The notes under the pieces: model-generated
Databases searched by the model: none
What the model saw: only the letters and a program-made list of their open reading frames with translations
What the model was told of the DNA's origin: nothing
Position numbers and translations under genes: made by a program
Shown here: positions 34,775-46,683 of the stretch, in pieces
Numbering within the stretch: the stretch's first letter is position 1
Layout of the letters: every line of letters starts with the position of its first letter
Origin: Escallonia rubra
Lineage: Eukaryota; Streptophyta; Magnoliopsida; Escalloniales; Escalloniaceae
Reading direction: 5' to 3'
DNA: 64,000 nucleotides
Assembly (NCBI GenBank): GCA_033065855.1
Contig: JAVXUO010001662.1
Span: forward strand, 62,001 to 126,000

Positions 34775-36525
34775 CACTACAAGAAAAAGTGTTTTTAGCG
34801 ACGGATTTTTAGCGAAGGATCAATTTCCGTCGCTAAAAAGCACTTTAGCGACGGATATTTCCGTCGGTAAACGTCTGTCGCTAAAGATAGTTACCGACGG
34901 AAGTTTTCGTCGGTAAATATTTTCAGCGACGGACTTTTACCGACGGTAAATCCGTCGCTAATTTGAATTTGAAAAATTCTACCTTCTTTAAAAAGCTTTT
35001 TTAAAAAAAAATAATATTTAAATAACTTTTACTGACGGACTTTTACCGACGGTGAAAATCCGTCGCTAAAAGTTATATAAATAGACACAAACCCTAGTTG
35101 CTTTCTTTTCTCCCAGCCGCAGTTTCTCTTCTTCTCTTCTGTTTTCTCTATGCATCTCTCTTCTCTCTACAGCCCCCCCACCTCACCCCCGTGCCACACC
35201 TGCCACCGCATCCCCGCCGGCGGCAGCAGCTAGGCACGCGGCGCACACCCCGCGGGTGAAACAGCCACGCACACCCGGTGCTACAGTCCCGCACGCATCT
35301 TCCCCGCTGAACTCCATTGTCGCCGGCCACCGTATGGTGGCTATTTTGACGGTGTTAAACAAGGTAAATTTTCTGATCCAATGTTTGATTCTTAGTTTTT
35401 TGAACCCTTTCTTTTTATTTTTTTGCAATTTTAGAAGTAGGGTTTGGTATACAATTGGGAATTGGGAATTAGTTGATGCTGTAATCATTTAGAACAAAGA
35501 CCATGCATGGGATGACGATTTAAGTTCCAATTTGAATCCATAAATGAGCTCTAACTTTTGTTTTTCATCCTGCCTTTCAGTGGATCTTCTGGGTTGGTGT
35601 TGGTCAGTTCATCGGGGCCGCTCTTGTTGCTTTGTACCATTAGATAATTATCAGAGGCATTCCTTTCAAGAGAAGGGCTTTGTACCCAACTGTTGTCTTT
35701 TTTCCTTTTCATGTATCGTGGGATCAAGTGTTAATTAGTGGTTAATTATGGTGTGTATATTACCATTGTCCTTGTTTTTTAAGAAGGGGGATACAGGAAG
35801 GGGATACTGGAAGGTGTGAAGTCATTCCTGTAGCCATTATTTTGCAATGTGTTGTTTTTTAGCAGGTTTTTTAGTTTCATATTGAGATTTTGAATTTTGA
35901 GATACGTATTGACATCTAGCTTAAATCTTTTGTTTCACTTGGAATTTGGTAAAGATGAGTGCTAGTTTAAATAATTCAATTATTGTTGGATTAGTTGATT
36001 AGAAGTAACGGTCTAAAAAAGATTTGGCACTGTAAAAATTAATAAAAATAAAAAACAGCCTTTTGGGTTTTAGCGACGGAATTCCGTCGCTAAAAGTCCT
36101 TCTGCAAAATGGTAAATATTTTTAGATATAGACTTTTAGTAATGAAATTGTCGTTACAAATCTGTTGGTAAATGATTTAAAGACTTTTAGCGACAGAATT
36201 AATGTTACTAAATACTTTTACAATGGACTTTTAGCGACGGAATTTTAGCCACTAAAAGATTTTTTATTCAGAAATTAAAATATTAGAAAAATATAGAAAA
36301 TACCTTTAGCGACGGAATTTTCGGTCGCTAAAAGTAATTATTTCCGTCGGTAAAAGTAAACATTTGCCGACGGATCACCAAAATCCGTCGCTAATCTTTT
36401 AGCAACAGGGTTTTTAACAACGGACTTTTAGCGACGGACAGTCCGTCGCTAAAAGTCTTTACCAACGGATTACCCACTATTAGCGACGGAATTGTCCGTC
36501 GCTAAAAGTGGATTTTCTTGCAGTG
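34775..36525 (+). mobile_element. Non-autonomous CACTA inserted in a TNP2 exon, PIP-carrying
   Basis: 1,751 bp, CACTACAAGAAAAAGTG to ATTTTCTTGCAGTG, target duplication ggg at 34772-34774 and 36526-36528. Subterminal zones carry TTAGCGACGG arrays (34795-35070 and 36065-36510), the same dialect as the host element. Retaining one ggg joins the TNP2 frame exactly (tgg gat gga gct). The interior contains a GC-rich leader-like stretch (35100-35360) and a PIP aquaporin exon fragment. The last T of the usual CTTGTAGTG end has become C. Confidence 0.94.
35581..35690 (+). pseudogene. Captured C-terminal exon of a PIP aquaporin
   Basis: A splice-acceptor-like TGCCTTTCAG at 35571-35580 precedes a frame reading WIFWVGVGQFIGAALVALYH, a stop, then IIIRGIPFK. 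This is the last transmembrane segment and cytosolic tail of plasma-membrane intrinsic proteins, and exon borders of PIP genes fall just before WIFWVG. A small insertion (VGQ) and the TAG at 35641 show it is not functional. The retained acceptor indicates capture from genomic DNA. It is in the same direction as TNP2. The GC-rich segment at 35160-35360 may be another piece of captured DNA. Confidence 0.82.
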
Positions 36526-38389
36526 GGGATGGAGCTCCGAAACACACACGGCTGTCTGCGGTTAGTAGGTTATTACAGTTGAAATCAGACCACGGGCTGA
36601 GTGAGAAAGATTTTAACGAGTTTGTTACCTTCATCAAAGAAATACTGCCCGAAAGTGAAAAGCTACCGCCGTCGTACTATGACGCGAAGAAGATGATGAG
36701 GAAACTTGGGTTGAGCTATGACCGGATAGATGCGTGCAATAACGATTGTGTATTATTCTGGAAAGAGAATAAGGATTTGTCATTATGTCCAGTATGTGAT
36801 CATTTGAGGTACAAACCGGACAAAGGGGAGAAGAAAAACATTGCATGGAAGATATTGCGATATTTCCCGGTCACACCACGGCTTCAGAGAATGTACTACT
36901 CCTCCAGTACGGCTGAACATATGAGGGCTCACCGTGAGACTCGCAGCAACGATGCCGATGTGTTGACACACCCAGCTGATGGAGAGGCGTGGAGGGAGTT
37001 TGACCGCAGGCATTCAAGCTTTGCTGAGGAAGTTCGGAATGTTAGACTCGGTTTGGAAACCGACGGGTTCAATCCTTTTAGGCAGTCTACCACGCCTTAC
37101 TCCTGTTGGCCTGTTATTATTGTCCCTTACAACCTTCCACTAGGCATGTGCATGAAGAAGCCGTATATGTTCTTGTCGTTGCTTATTCCGGGGCCGAAGA
37201 GTCTCGGTAAGGACATAGATGTGTATTTAAGGCCGTTGATTGATGAGTTAAAACAATTATGGAATCATGGAGTTGAAACATATGATGCATCCCTTAAACA
37301 AAATTTTCAGATGAGGGCTGCTTTGATGTGGACTATACATGATTTCCCCGCATTGGGAATGACGTGTGGCTGGAGCACACATGGGAAGCTAGCATGCCCT
37401 GCTTGTATGGGCATGAACCCCGGTCATACGTTAAAGCACGGTGGAAAGGCCTCGTGGTTCGGATGTCACCGTAAGCTTTTGCCACCGGGCCATCAGTTTC
37501 GTAGGCAGAAGGATAAATTTGACGGGACAATCGAGCGTGAGGTTGTCACACTGGACTACCCATCTGGTGAAGAAGTACTCTCACACCTGGAGGCACTTGA
37601 TACTGACATACCACACGGTAAGGGTGTGCCGGATCGGAATATTGCAGGGTTCGGGAAAGAGCACAACTGGAGAAAATTTTGTATCTTCTGGGAGTTAGCC
37701 TACTGGAGGACGCTCGTTATCCGAAACAACATGGATGTGATGCATATTGAGAAGAACGTTTTTGATAATGTGTTCAACACAGTGATGAATGTCAAGGGCA
37801 AATCGAAAGATCACCTTAAAGCGAGAAGGGATCTACAACAGTTGGGTGTACACCGTGAATTGCATCCTCGGACAGTCAGTGGGAGGACCATACTTCCGAA
37901 AGCACCTTACTGTCTAGACAAGAAACAAGTGGAGAAGGTCTATCAGTGGGTTAAGAATTTGAAGCTTCCGGATGGGTTTGCGTCCAACATATCTCGTTGT
38001 TGCAATGTATCGGAATGCAAGTTCCAAGGGATGAAGAGTCACGACTGCCACGTATTCATGGAGAGATTCATTCCTATTGCCTTCCGGGGACTATTGCCAC
38101 GGGTTGTTTGCGAGACTTTGACTGAATTATCTCATTTCTTTCGAGATATATGCTCTTCTACGATCCGGGTGAGTAACATGGAAATGCTTGAGAAGAACAT
38201 TGTGGTGACGATTTGCAAGCTGGAGAAAATCTTCCCACCTTCGTTCTTTGATTCAATGGAGCATCTGCCTGTTCACTTGGCATATGAAGTTAAGATGGGT
38301 GGACCCGTGCAATATCGGTGGATGTATCCCTTCGAGAGGTAATCCTTAAATTGTTATAGTTGTTCGTTTACACTTAATGCGACATATGT

Positions 38390-41300
38390 CACTACAAAAA
38401 AAAAGGGTTTAGACGACACTAAAAAAGTGTCGCAAATGATAGTAAAAGTGTCGCAAAGTAGTTTCCCGACACTTTTTTAACACTTTTTACAAGTGTCGCA
38501 AATTCGTCCGTCGGGAATTTTCCGACACTTCTTAGACACGTCGGCATTAGACTTACGACACTTTTGTGCGACACTTTTAAGTGTCACTTATGAGGTTAAT
38601 AGTCAACTTAGGTATGCGACACTTTGAAAAAAAATGTCGCTAAGTTAGCGACGCTTCCATTAAAGTGCCAGTTTTTATTTGGCGGCATTATCTTTGAAAT
38701 GCTGCTAAATTAGCGACACTTGTATTATGTGCCAGTTTTTGTTTTTGCAGCATTATCTTTGAAATGTCGTTTTATTTACGGCACTTTTAAGCAATTGTCA
38801 CTAATTTTGCCTAACATATTCTGAAATTTGTCAAGAAAACATTAACCTAAAACGTGAAAGTGAAGTATTTAAGTAATCACTGCTCCAATCCAACACGAAT
38901 AATGAACAACCAAGTCAATTTAATAAGATTATAAACTCATCATTATAGAAATAAGCTAATGTCATTCAACTATACGATATCCAAAATTCGCATCTTAATT
39001 ATATAACCATCCAGAACTTCTCAATTTCAAAAACATACAATTGTAATTTCATTGAACAACTAAACCTAAAGATATATACATGTCATCCAAAATGTCATCA
39101 TAGTGCATATCGGTTCTTCTACGTCCAACAAAAGCATTGATGTATCTCTTCCCAAGATATAAACCTGAAAATAAAAAAGTTAAAAACGAAGGTTATAAAT
39201 TTTAACCTTAATAACACAAGTCCAATTAAACCGAAAAACTAGTCGACAAACAGAATGCATTAAGAAAGATGAAGACTCGTCTACGTACCCCATTTCATTC
39301 TTGCATCTTATTTTGCAAATCTTTTAAAGTGATGAAATTCTTCTTTATTCTTTTAGGTTGAAAATCTGAACAATTAGATCATATGTAATCATTAGTTACA
39401 CAAAAGAAAGGGACAATCATCTGAAAAACAGCCATGCACTCTAAGTAAACATTTAGGTTAATGTAAACAGCCATGCACTCAACCAAGATCCGCAATGCCC
39501 ATGCTTTCACCTATCCCTTGATTCTTAGGCATAACCCCTACAATCCTTTGATAAAAGAGGAATCATGGTGGAATCATTTATGTGAATATTGTAATATTGC
39601 AAAATCGACCACTCTTAGTAGGTAGCTTTTCATGTTTCTGTTTTCAAGCATTTAACTGACTCAAACAATATATGGTGGCTCAAGTAAAAAAAGACTAACA
39701 AAAATGTCAGACATGCCCACTCAACATATATTCTTAGCAGAACTAGCTTGTTTAGGCTAGCTTCTCATCACGTACCAGCCTACCAGGTAAAAGAAAAGAG
39801 AGAATCCTTTCAGGCCTTGTTGTTTCTGCCATCATCTTCTTTTCGAGCTGCGTAAGCGAAAGCTTCAGCTGATGATATTCAGCAACTTCAGCCTACAAAT
39901 TAACAAACAAAGTTGAGAGAGAGAAACAGACACGCAGAGAGAGAGATTGATTAGGCTGCAGTTCCAAGCGTGGCTACTTCCTCTTCTAGCTTCGAAACCT
40001 TGTTCCTTATGTCAGGCAAGGCCTAAAGAAGGGAGAAATCATACGGTGTTGTACATTGAGCACAGGGGGAGTTAGAAACAATAGAGGTTGTTCAGAACAG
40101 ACCTTCTCATACTGAAACTGGTGAAATGAATGCCTAATAACATTCTTAGCAGTGAATTGGCCCTCAGCACGGCTCATCAAATTCAAAATTGAGTAGTAGC
40201 TCAGCCTAAAAGTACTGACCAATGGAGCTGGTATACCAAGCACCATGACAATAGTACAAAACCTTGTATAAGTTTAAGAACTGCTCATAATATCTTCAAG
40301 AATTGTTGCATCGAACACTTGCAGTGGTGACTCCAAATCATGAGTTGCCATAATTATCATTGCCAAGGTTGAACGAAAAAAAGATTTAGCAACAGAGTAA
40401 AACAACGTCAAATTATGAGCAGTAGATAAAAACAGTTTGCTGTATCAAATACCTGAAGGGCTAGAATGAGAAAGCTCCACATTCTGTCAAAGCTTCTGAA
40501 AATATGGCAAAATGAACGAATATTTACAAAATTTGTCTTTCCCAACCATTTTGGCTCTGGCCTTTCTTCCGTATTAACCTGGAAAAGAAAAAAAGAACTC
40601 TGAAAGCAAAAATTTAATGAGAAAACAGAAACATGAGACATGAAATGGTCAATGTGCGTGTGTTTTTTGTGGGAACTGATCAATCAGTCTGGGAGCAATT
40701 TTGGCACGCAGAGGATCAAGTCATGACTGTAAACTGTAATTCCTGCTTTTTGACTACCAAGTGTAAAGTCTTATGACAAACTTATGCTCTTTAGCAGTAT
40801 AGATATCAAGAAAGAAGAGAAAGAAAGGCAGGACATATATTACACGACTTTAAGCGGGCAAAACAAATAAGCTGCACTTGATTCTAACCAACTTTTGGAT
40901 CAACAGGAAAATTTAAACTAAAATTCTTTTACATTACGCAATTCACACTTCTCAAACATGACATATTTATGTACCCATAAACATTTGCCAAAGACGAATT
41001 TAATTAGCTTGACTTCCAATATTTAAACTTCATTCAACATCGCATTGTACAATGAAAAGAGGAGAAAGAAAAACAAAACTGATGATACATTGGATACTGA
41101 TGATGATGCCTGAGTCATCCCAGCCATATTTACTTCCACATTAACAGTACATTACTTAATCATTCATTCATATAGCTACCTAATTCAAGGAAGAGAACTA
41201 CACTTAGATTGCTAAAAACATTGACCAACTCCAAGTATCCAACGAAAGGCAAGGGCGCATCTCCCGAAGATAGCAAATCATGTGTAGAAACAAGTTAGCT

Positions 41301-42349
41301 AATTCAGCCTTGCATTTCAAGTTCGATTTTGACTAATCACTTTGTTTCAACTGATGCGGCACTATGCTCAATGAAAAAGGTAAAAATAAAGGGATGCAGA
41401 CTAGGAATTATCTTGTATCTAGCAGCTCACACACGCTCGCAACAACTGCAGACAGACACTAACACACAAACATTAAGTGAGGTGCATAAATTGTAAAGGA
41501 AACCAGTGACAAAAGATTAGAACTAAGCAAAATAGAAACTGAATAGAGCACCTTGACAATTTTGTATATATCAGAACCTCTGGAAGCATTTCCACCTTTT
41601 GTAAATGATTCCACATCAGAAATAAAATAGATCTTAGAAAAGTGAACTAATTGAGCAATGAAGTAACATAATCTCAATCGTCAGATGTTACATGAAACCT
41701 GTGAAGTACCAAAAGTGACATACCTCTTACAAATTGCAAGTCCGTGACCACTGCCATCAGAATTTTTTGTTGCTAGTGAGAGAAACAAAGGGACAGATCA
41801 GACTGGTGAGAGAGAGAGAAGAAATTAGGGGTACGAAGGGGCATCTAGGGTTCATACCTCTGATTGAAAGTCAAGAGTCCATGAAGGGTAATCGCAGGCA
41901 AGATCCAGCTTAGAGAGAGAGAGAGAGAGAGAGAGAGGGCGAGATTGGTGTGTGTCTAGGTGTGTGGGTGAGGGGGGTGGGGCGGTTTCCATTGTTCAGC
42001 AATCGAAGTAGAGCTATTCATTTTTTTTGAGTTTCCGACGTTTGACCCTACGCCTCATAGGTGCGGTTCATGATACGTAGTCGTTTAGTAACTAATGTTG
42101 ATGACGTTTTATTTTAAGTGTCGCTATTTAGTGACACATGGATGAATGTCGCATACTTAATGTCGCAAACATCAAAAGCGACACTAAGTTTGCAACACAT
42201 AAAAAAGCGTCGGCAAGTTTGCGACACAAATATAATTATGTCGGTAAATTTGCGACATTACGGTGAAAGTGTCGCAACTTACAATTTATTTATGACATTT
42301 TCTAAAGCGTCGGGAATTTAGCGTCGCCGAAACCCCTTTTTTCGTAGTG
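38390..42349 (+). mobile_element. Non-autonomous CACTA in a TNP2 intron, MTR4/HEN2-carrying
   Basis: 3,960 bp, CACTACAAAAAAAAAGGG to CCCCTTTTTTCGTAGTG, with target duplication tgt at 38387-38389 and 42350-42352. The ends are full of a different subterminal motif (GTGTCGCAAA / AAAAGTGTCG; 38405-38800 and 42110-42330), so it belongs to another CACTA group than its host. It lies within the TNP2 intron 38339-42394 and would not itself disrupt coding. The middle holds minus-strand pieces of an RNA helicase gene. Confidence 0.93.
39770..41625 (-). pseudogene. Captured MTR4/HEN2-type RNA helicase gene segment with introns
   Basis: On the minus strand, in gene order: 41610-41552 reads GGNASRGSDIYKIVK and ends at a GT donor. 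40246-40103 reads PAPLVSTFRLSYYSILNLMS then RAEGQFTAKNVIRHSFHQFQ and ends at GT. 40022-39955 starts after an AG and reads ALPDIRNKVSKLEEEVATLG. 39892-39785 starts after an AG and reads AEVAEYHQLKLSLTQLEKK and TRPERILSFLLPGRLV. These are consecutive conserved stretches of the SKI2-like helicase that drives nuclear exosome decay, including the start of the arch region. The DExD core exons between the first two pieces are missing. Retained introns show DNA-level capture. It is a relic with no full-length frame. Confidence 0.9.
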
Positions 42350-43806
42350 TGTTATCATTGATATTCCACCTAACTCGATTAGCTAAACTTCTAGGTTCAT
42401 GTTCCATTTAAAGAAAAAAGTCCGTAATAAGGCTCGGGTTGAGGGCTAAATTGCGGAGGCTTACGTAATGGAAGAACTTGTAAACTTTTGTAGTCAATAT
42501 TTCGGGCCTAATGTTGGTACGAGGTTAAATCAACTAGGCCGAAATGATCCCGGAGCAAGCACAAATTTGGAAGGGCAATTGTCAATATTCAAGCAGTCAG
42601 GTAGTCCGTTCGGCCGAACGTATACTCGATGGCTAACAGATGAAGAGTACAGTGTTGCAACAATATATGCCCTTCTAAATTGCGATGAAGTTTCGGCATT
42701 CGTTGAGTAAGTTAAAGTCTTAATTCACTTACATTGCTGTACATAATTGAAAGTGTGTGTTAAGCGAGTCAAATGCATATTGGTTTGCAGTGAGTTCGAT
42801 GCAGAATCTTTAATCACTGATCCCGCTGGACTTGAATCTCATCGAAAATCACAATTTGTACAGTGGTTCAAAATCCGTGTAAGATTATTTAACGAAATTA
42901 TATTATGTGTTATATACAGTTCTGTGGCCAATTAGTATACTGATTTATCCTTAATTTTTACCATCATCTACAATAGGTTCAGTCAATGGATAGACCAGTG
43001 GCCTCCTGCTTGAAATTACTAGCCGAAGGCCCTAACAAACAAACATCCTGTTACGGAGGCTATATCATCAACAGGTTTAGGTTTAACGTAAAAGATGATG
43101 ACCGAACAAAACAAACCCAAAACAGTGGAGTCTTGGTCAACTGCGACTGTTATGCCGAGAATTGCATGGATTTTTACGGAGAGCTAGATGAGATTGTTGA
43201 GCTAACATATCTGGGTTCTCAAAACCGCCTGGTAATGTTCAAGTGTACGTGGTTCGATGTCACATGCAGTAGAGAAATCCGTGTTAGCTCTCAAGGGATT
43301 GTAGATGTCAATGTCAAGTCAAGACTTGCATCAGACGAGCCCTTTGTGTTTGCTAGTCAAGCTGTACAAGTCCTTTACGCGGAGGACGTCGCCAATCCCA
43401 AATCTCATTGGTATACAACTATCAAGTCCAAGAAATTGCCAGTGACATATGACAGTGAGCTAGACTCCTTTCAAGCCGACCAACCACGTGTCTTGTTCCC
43501 TGTTGAGGTCAACAACGAGGAGGACGATCTTCCTCTTCCAACAACACTTCTTGTGGGAGAAGAAGTCGTAGATGATGGCGCGGAAGATGTTGAAAGTGTT
43601 GGAGATGATGTGACCGAGTCTACTGATGAAGAGGATGAATTAGAAGATGAAGAGGACGACGAGTCCCACGAAGAAGAGGGCGACGAGGAAAGTGATGAAG
43701 ATGATTCGCAAACTAAAAATGATTGACTTGTAATGTTGTAACATCACGGGAAAAATGTAGTAACATTTTAGAACTTGGTGTTTATTGATGTGTTTTTGCA
43801 CATCCG

Positions 43807-43809
<3 letters not shown>

Positions 43810-43846
<37 letters not shown>
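43810..43846. repeat. (AT)n microsatellite
   Basis: About 18 AT repeats between the TNP2 stop and the second gene of the CACTA element. Confidence 0.95.
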
Positions 43847-43849
<3 letters not shown>

Positions 43850-43912
43850 CCGATGATGATTTATGCCTAAATTATTGTTTTTCACGTGTTAATGTCTTTG
43901 TATATAATCTAT

Positions 43913-45574
43913 ATGAAGTCAGCTATGGATAGGATATGGGCTATTCGTGGCCGGGCTGGACGCCGAGCTGCTTCCTCCCCGGTTGGTCCCACCTCGTCAT
44001 TGCTTACTGATGACGAGGCACAGAGTGATCACGGACAGCCATCGGGGGCCCAACCCCAGCCGTCGTCGTCACCATCGCCCCAGCCCCAGCCCCAGCCCCA
44101 GCCATCGCCGTCGCCCCAGCCCCAGCCGTCGCCCCAGCCCCAGCTCGAGCCGTCGCCCCAGCCCGACGCAGATTCATCCCACACGCGCGTGCATTCTCCA
44201 TCTTCAGTGGGTTCTACCTCAGGTATAGTTGATAACGGTGTTTCGTACATTTTCGCTAGCCTTATATTTGAACTGTATTAATGTCTGTGTTTTGTAGGAT
44301 CTCGACGAGGCCGTGGTCCGACACGCGGGGTACACATCGACCCCCAGCGTAAACAGAGAGTTACGCTCACGCATGAGGGCCTGTAAGTACTAAAAATATC
44401 ACCTCATGCCTTATGTTTAAAATTTTGGGGTGTTAATTTATATTTGAACTGTATTAATTAATTTAATTACTTCTTTGGCAGGATCCTGGAGAATATGGCG
44501 AGGACGAAGATCGGCGTTCTTGTGAAGGGCCGATTCTTCGAGCCACGCCTGTATTGGAAGGACTGGGATGCCGCTGCGAGGGAGGCCCTATGGGAGGAGT
44601 GGCTGGTACGGTGAAGTATTTTTTTTAGCGTTAGTAAATGTTAAATTACAGTTTGTTTTATGTTGTTAATTTGTGTTATTGAATGCCTTACAGGAGGGGT
44701 TCACGTTTGACACGCCTCAGCAGCAAGTACTGGGGCAGCAGGCTTTCTTTGCCTACATCGGCAAGAATTACCGCCGATGGCTCCACGATGCACGGGACCG
44801 GGCGAAGAAGGCGCTGCCCGTAGGTGCCCCGATGACGGACATGACGAGATATCCCCCACATTGGATATCTCACCGTGTATGGGGGGAGATGATAGATCGG
44901 TGGGCTGCGGATCCAGGTTGGGACGCCAAGAGTAAGAGCGGGGCTGAGAACAGACATAACAGAGATCCGACGCACACGGGGGGGTCGGTGCCACACGACA
45001 TCGTCCGACACATGAACGCGGTTGAGCACCCGGATCTGGAGGAGGATGAGGTCATAGCTCTGACCTATACTCAGACGCACGTGCGGAAGAAGGACAAGGA
45101 CGAGACGCACCGGGCGGGCGACTATATTTTAGATATTGCCCGGCGGATCGATGTGAGTCAATTTATTTAAGTTAATGTTTTTTCTTTCTATCCTCAATGT
45201 CTGTTTCGTTAATTAATGCCCTAACATATCATTAAACCACTATTTTTGCAGGCCTCGTATGAACAGCTAAGGGGGTCCGAGCAGCAGTCCGGACAGCCAT
45301 CAACGTCCACTAGTACGGCTGCGAGTACGGGGGGTTGAGGCGATGGCCGGCTACGCCGGAGGTCGTGAACCGGCCGAAAGGCCGCATACGCGGCCTGCCT
45401 AGCACGACTGCTCGTGTCGTGATAGGAACATCCTCACCCCCTGCTGCCCCTCCACAGACACCGGCTCCTCGTCCTCAGTTGGACGACGAGGAGATCCAGC
45501 GCATTGCTACAGTGGTGGTGAGGATGATCAGGGAGCAGGGCACTGCTGGACAGGCCGAGCCGGCTCCGGATTAG
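43913..45574 (+). pseudogene. TNPA-like: TNPA-like second CACTA gene (plant transposase, Ptta/En/Spm family)
   Basis: Five exons can be joined: 43913-44222, 44298-44382, 44482-44605, 44694-45152 and 45252 onward, all GT-AG. The N-terminus is a Pro/Gln/Ser-rich linker (PQPQPSPSPQ repeats, 44050-44160). The central part (KGRFFEPRLYWKDWDAAARE, YPPHWISHRVWGEMIDRW, GAENRHNRDPTHTGGSVPHD, TYTQTHVRKKDK) matches the Transposase_24 type. In En/Spm this product binds the subterminal repeats. The frame hits TGA at 45336-45338 after a G6 run; a one-base loss there would explain the still conserved continuation GRIRGLPSTTARVVIGTSSP to 45574 in the next frame. The start among several in-frame ATGs (43892, 43913, 43925) is uncertain. 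Confidence 0.82.
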
Positions 45575-45637
45575 CAGGATCCAGATCCGGGACTCGGGAA
45601 CCTCTGATGAGCCCCTTCCCGTGCCCGTTCCTAGATT

Positions 45638-45656
45638 CCCCCCCCCCCCCCCCCCC
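45638..45656. repeat. Poly-C tract
   Basis: A run of about 19 C between the TNPA-like gene and the right subterminal array. Its length may be unreliable in sequencing. Confidence 0.9.
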
Positions 45657-46683
45657 TGCGCCCGGCTTGTACTATTCTCCCCTTTCCTAACCGGCTCTAT
45701 TCGGTTCCCGGCTTTTACATATATGAGTTTTTTTATAATAAATATTTTTTATAATTGATTATATATATTTCTTTCTGTATTGATTATTGCGCATTGTTGT
45801 TGAGAATTGAAAATTATATTACAGGTCTGGGTAATTGAAATATCAAAAAAAAAAATTGACTTTTGGCGACGGATTAATTCCGTCGCTAAAGTATTCCTAC
45901 AATCAGTTATTTAGCGACGGAATATTCCGTCGCTAAATAAGTTGTTTAGCGACGGAATATTCCGTCTCTACAATATTTAATCCGTCGCTAATTTGACAAA
46001 AAAGAAAATAAATTAAAATTCTAAAAATATAATTAGCGTCGGAATATCCGTCACTAATGAAAAATAAATCCGTCGGTAAAAATGACATATTTAGCGACGG
46101 ATTTAAAAATTCCGTCGCTAAACTATTAGTGACGGGCTTTTATACGAGAGATTTTTAGCGACGGTGAATCCGTCGCTAATTCTTTTAGCGACGGAATTTG
46201 GGCTTTTAGCGACGGATTTCCCCGTCGCTAAAAGCCTGTTTTCTTGTAGTGAAAATATGGTTGTAAGGACGCCTATAAAGGGACGCTTTACTGAAAGCGT
46301 CCTAAAAAGTGGAATATGAGGCGCTAACTATCAAGCGTCCCATATTCTGGTTAGCTGTAAGGACGCTATACTCAAAACGGCGGCGTTTTGACTTAGCAAG
46401 ATCCCAAATTTTTCAGTGGCGCGCAACAAAAAAGAGAGAGGATGAAAAACGCGGCCAATTGGGTTTGTCAATACTACACCGTTTCAGCTCATTGCTTTTG
46501 GGTTTCTACTTCTCTTTTGTACTTCATTTCTGTTTCAGTCTCTCTCTCACAACTCGTCTTCCATCCATTACAACATCCATGGCCAATATGATGAAGACCT
46601 AAAGGTAACTTGCTCCTCCCTTTCTCTATCATAACTTCTAGGGATAGAGGACACCCATTTTCTGCCTCTCTCTCCTTTTTCTC

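Larger units (their letters stand above)
34351..43726 (+). pseudogene. TNP2-like: TNP2-type CACTA transposase, interrupted
   Basis: Exons can be joined: 34351-34774 with 36529-38338, then 42395-42706, 42791-42878 and 42977-43726, with GT-AG introns. The N-terminus is a transposase-associated domain (RCPCGRCELLHWRKR). The middle is a tnp2 domain (SLLIPGPKSLGKDIDVYLRP, WSTHGKLACPACMG, NNMDVMHIEKNVFDNV), followed by the DUF4218-like RNKARVEG segment and a DUF4216-like exon with a Glu/Asp-rich tail (about 43500-43720). This protein family binds CACTA ends and cuts and joins DNA. Two lesions: a CACTA inserted in the first long exon at 34775, and a TAA at 42447-42449 where the family has a Ser in GSIAE. 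The second insertion (38390) sits in intron 38339-42394. The frame is otherwise open over about 1,100 codons, so decay is recent. Confidence 0.9.
29606..46251 (+). mobile_element. TNP2/TNPA-coding CACTA (En/Spm) element
   Basis: Termini CACTACAAGAAAAGAGGG and, complemented, CACTACAAGAAAACAGGC; perfect target duplication aaa at 29603-29605 and 46252-46254. Subterminal arrays of TTAGCGACGG occupy about 29630-29940 and 45865-46235. The interior runs left to right: a CT-rich exon-like leader (29970-30170), three minisatellite blocks (30480-33600), a TNP2 transposase gene, and a TNPA-like second gene. At 16.6 kb it includes two nested CACTAs totalling 5.7 kb, so its own length is about 10.9 kb. 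It shares its motif dialect with the elements at 1, 20620 and 34775, and was probably a source of transposase for them before it decayed. Confidence 0.95.

Noticed and set aside
36492-36528. TNP2 start within the tail of the nested CACTA
   Set aside because: The codons before 36528 belong to the inserted element's subterminal repeats; the true exon begins before the insertion at 34775.
45335-45574. Separate small gene starting at 45335
   Set aside because: Its start would be TTG; the conserved content is better explained as the frame-shifted end of the TNPA-like gene.
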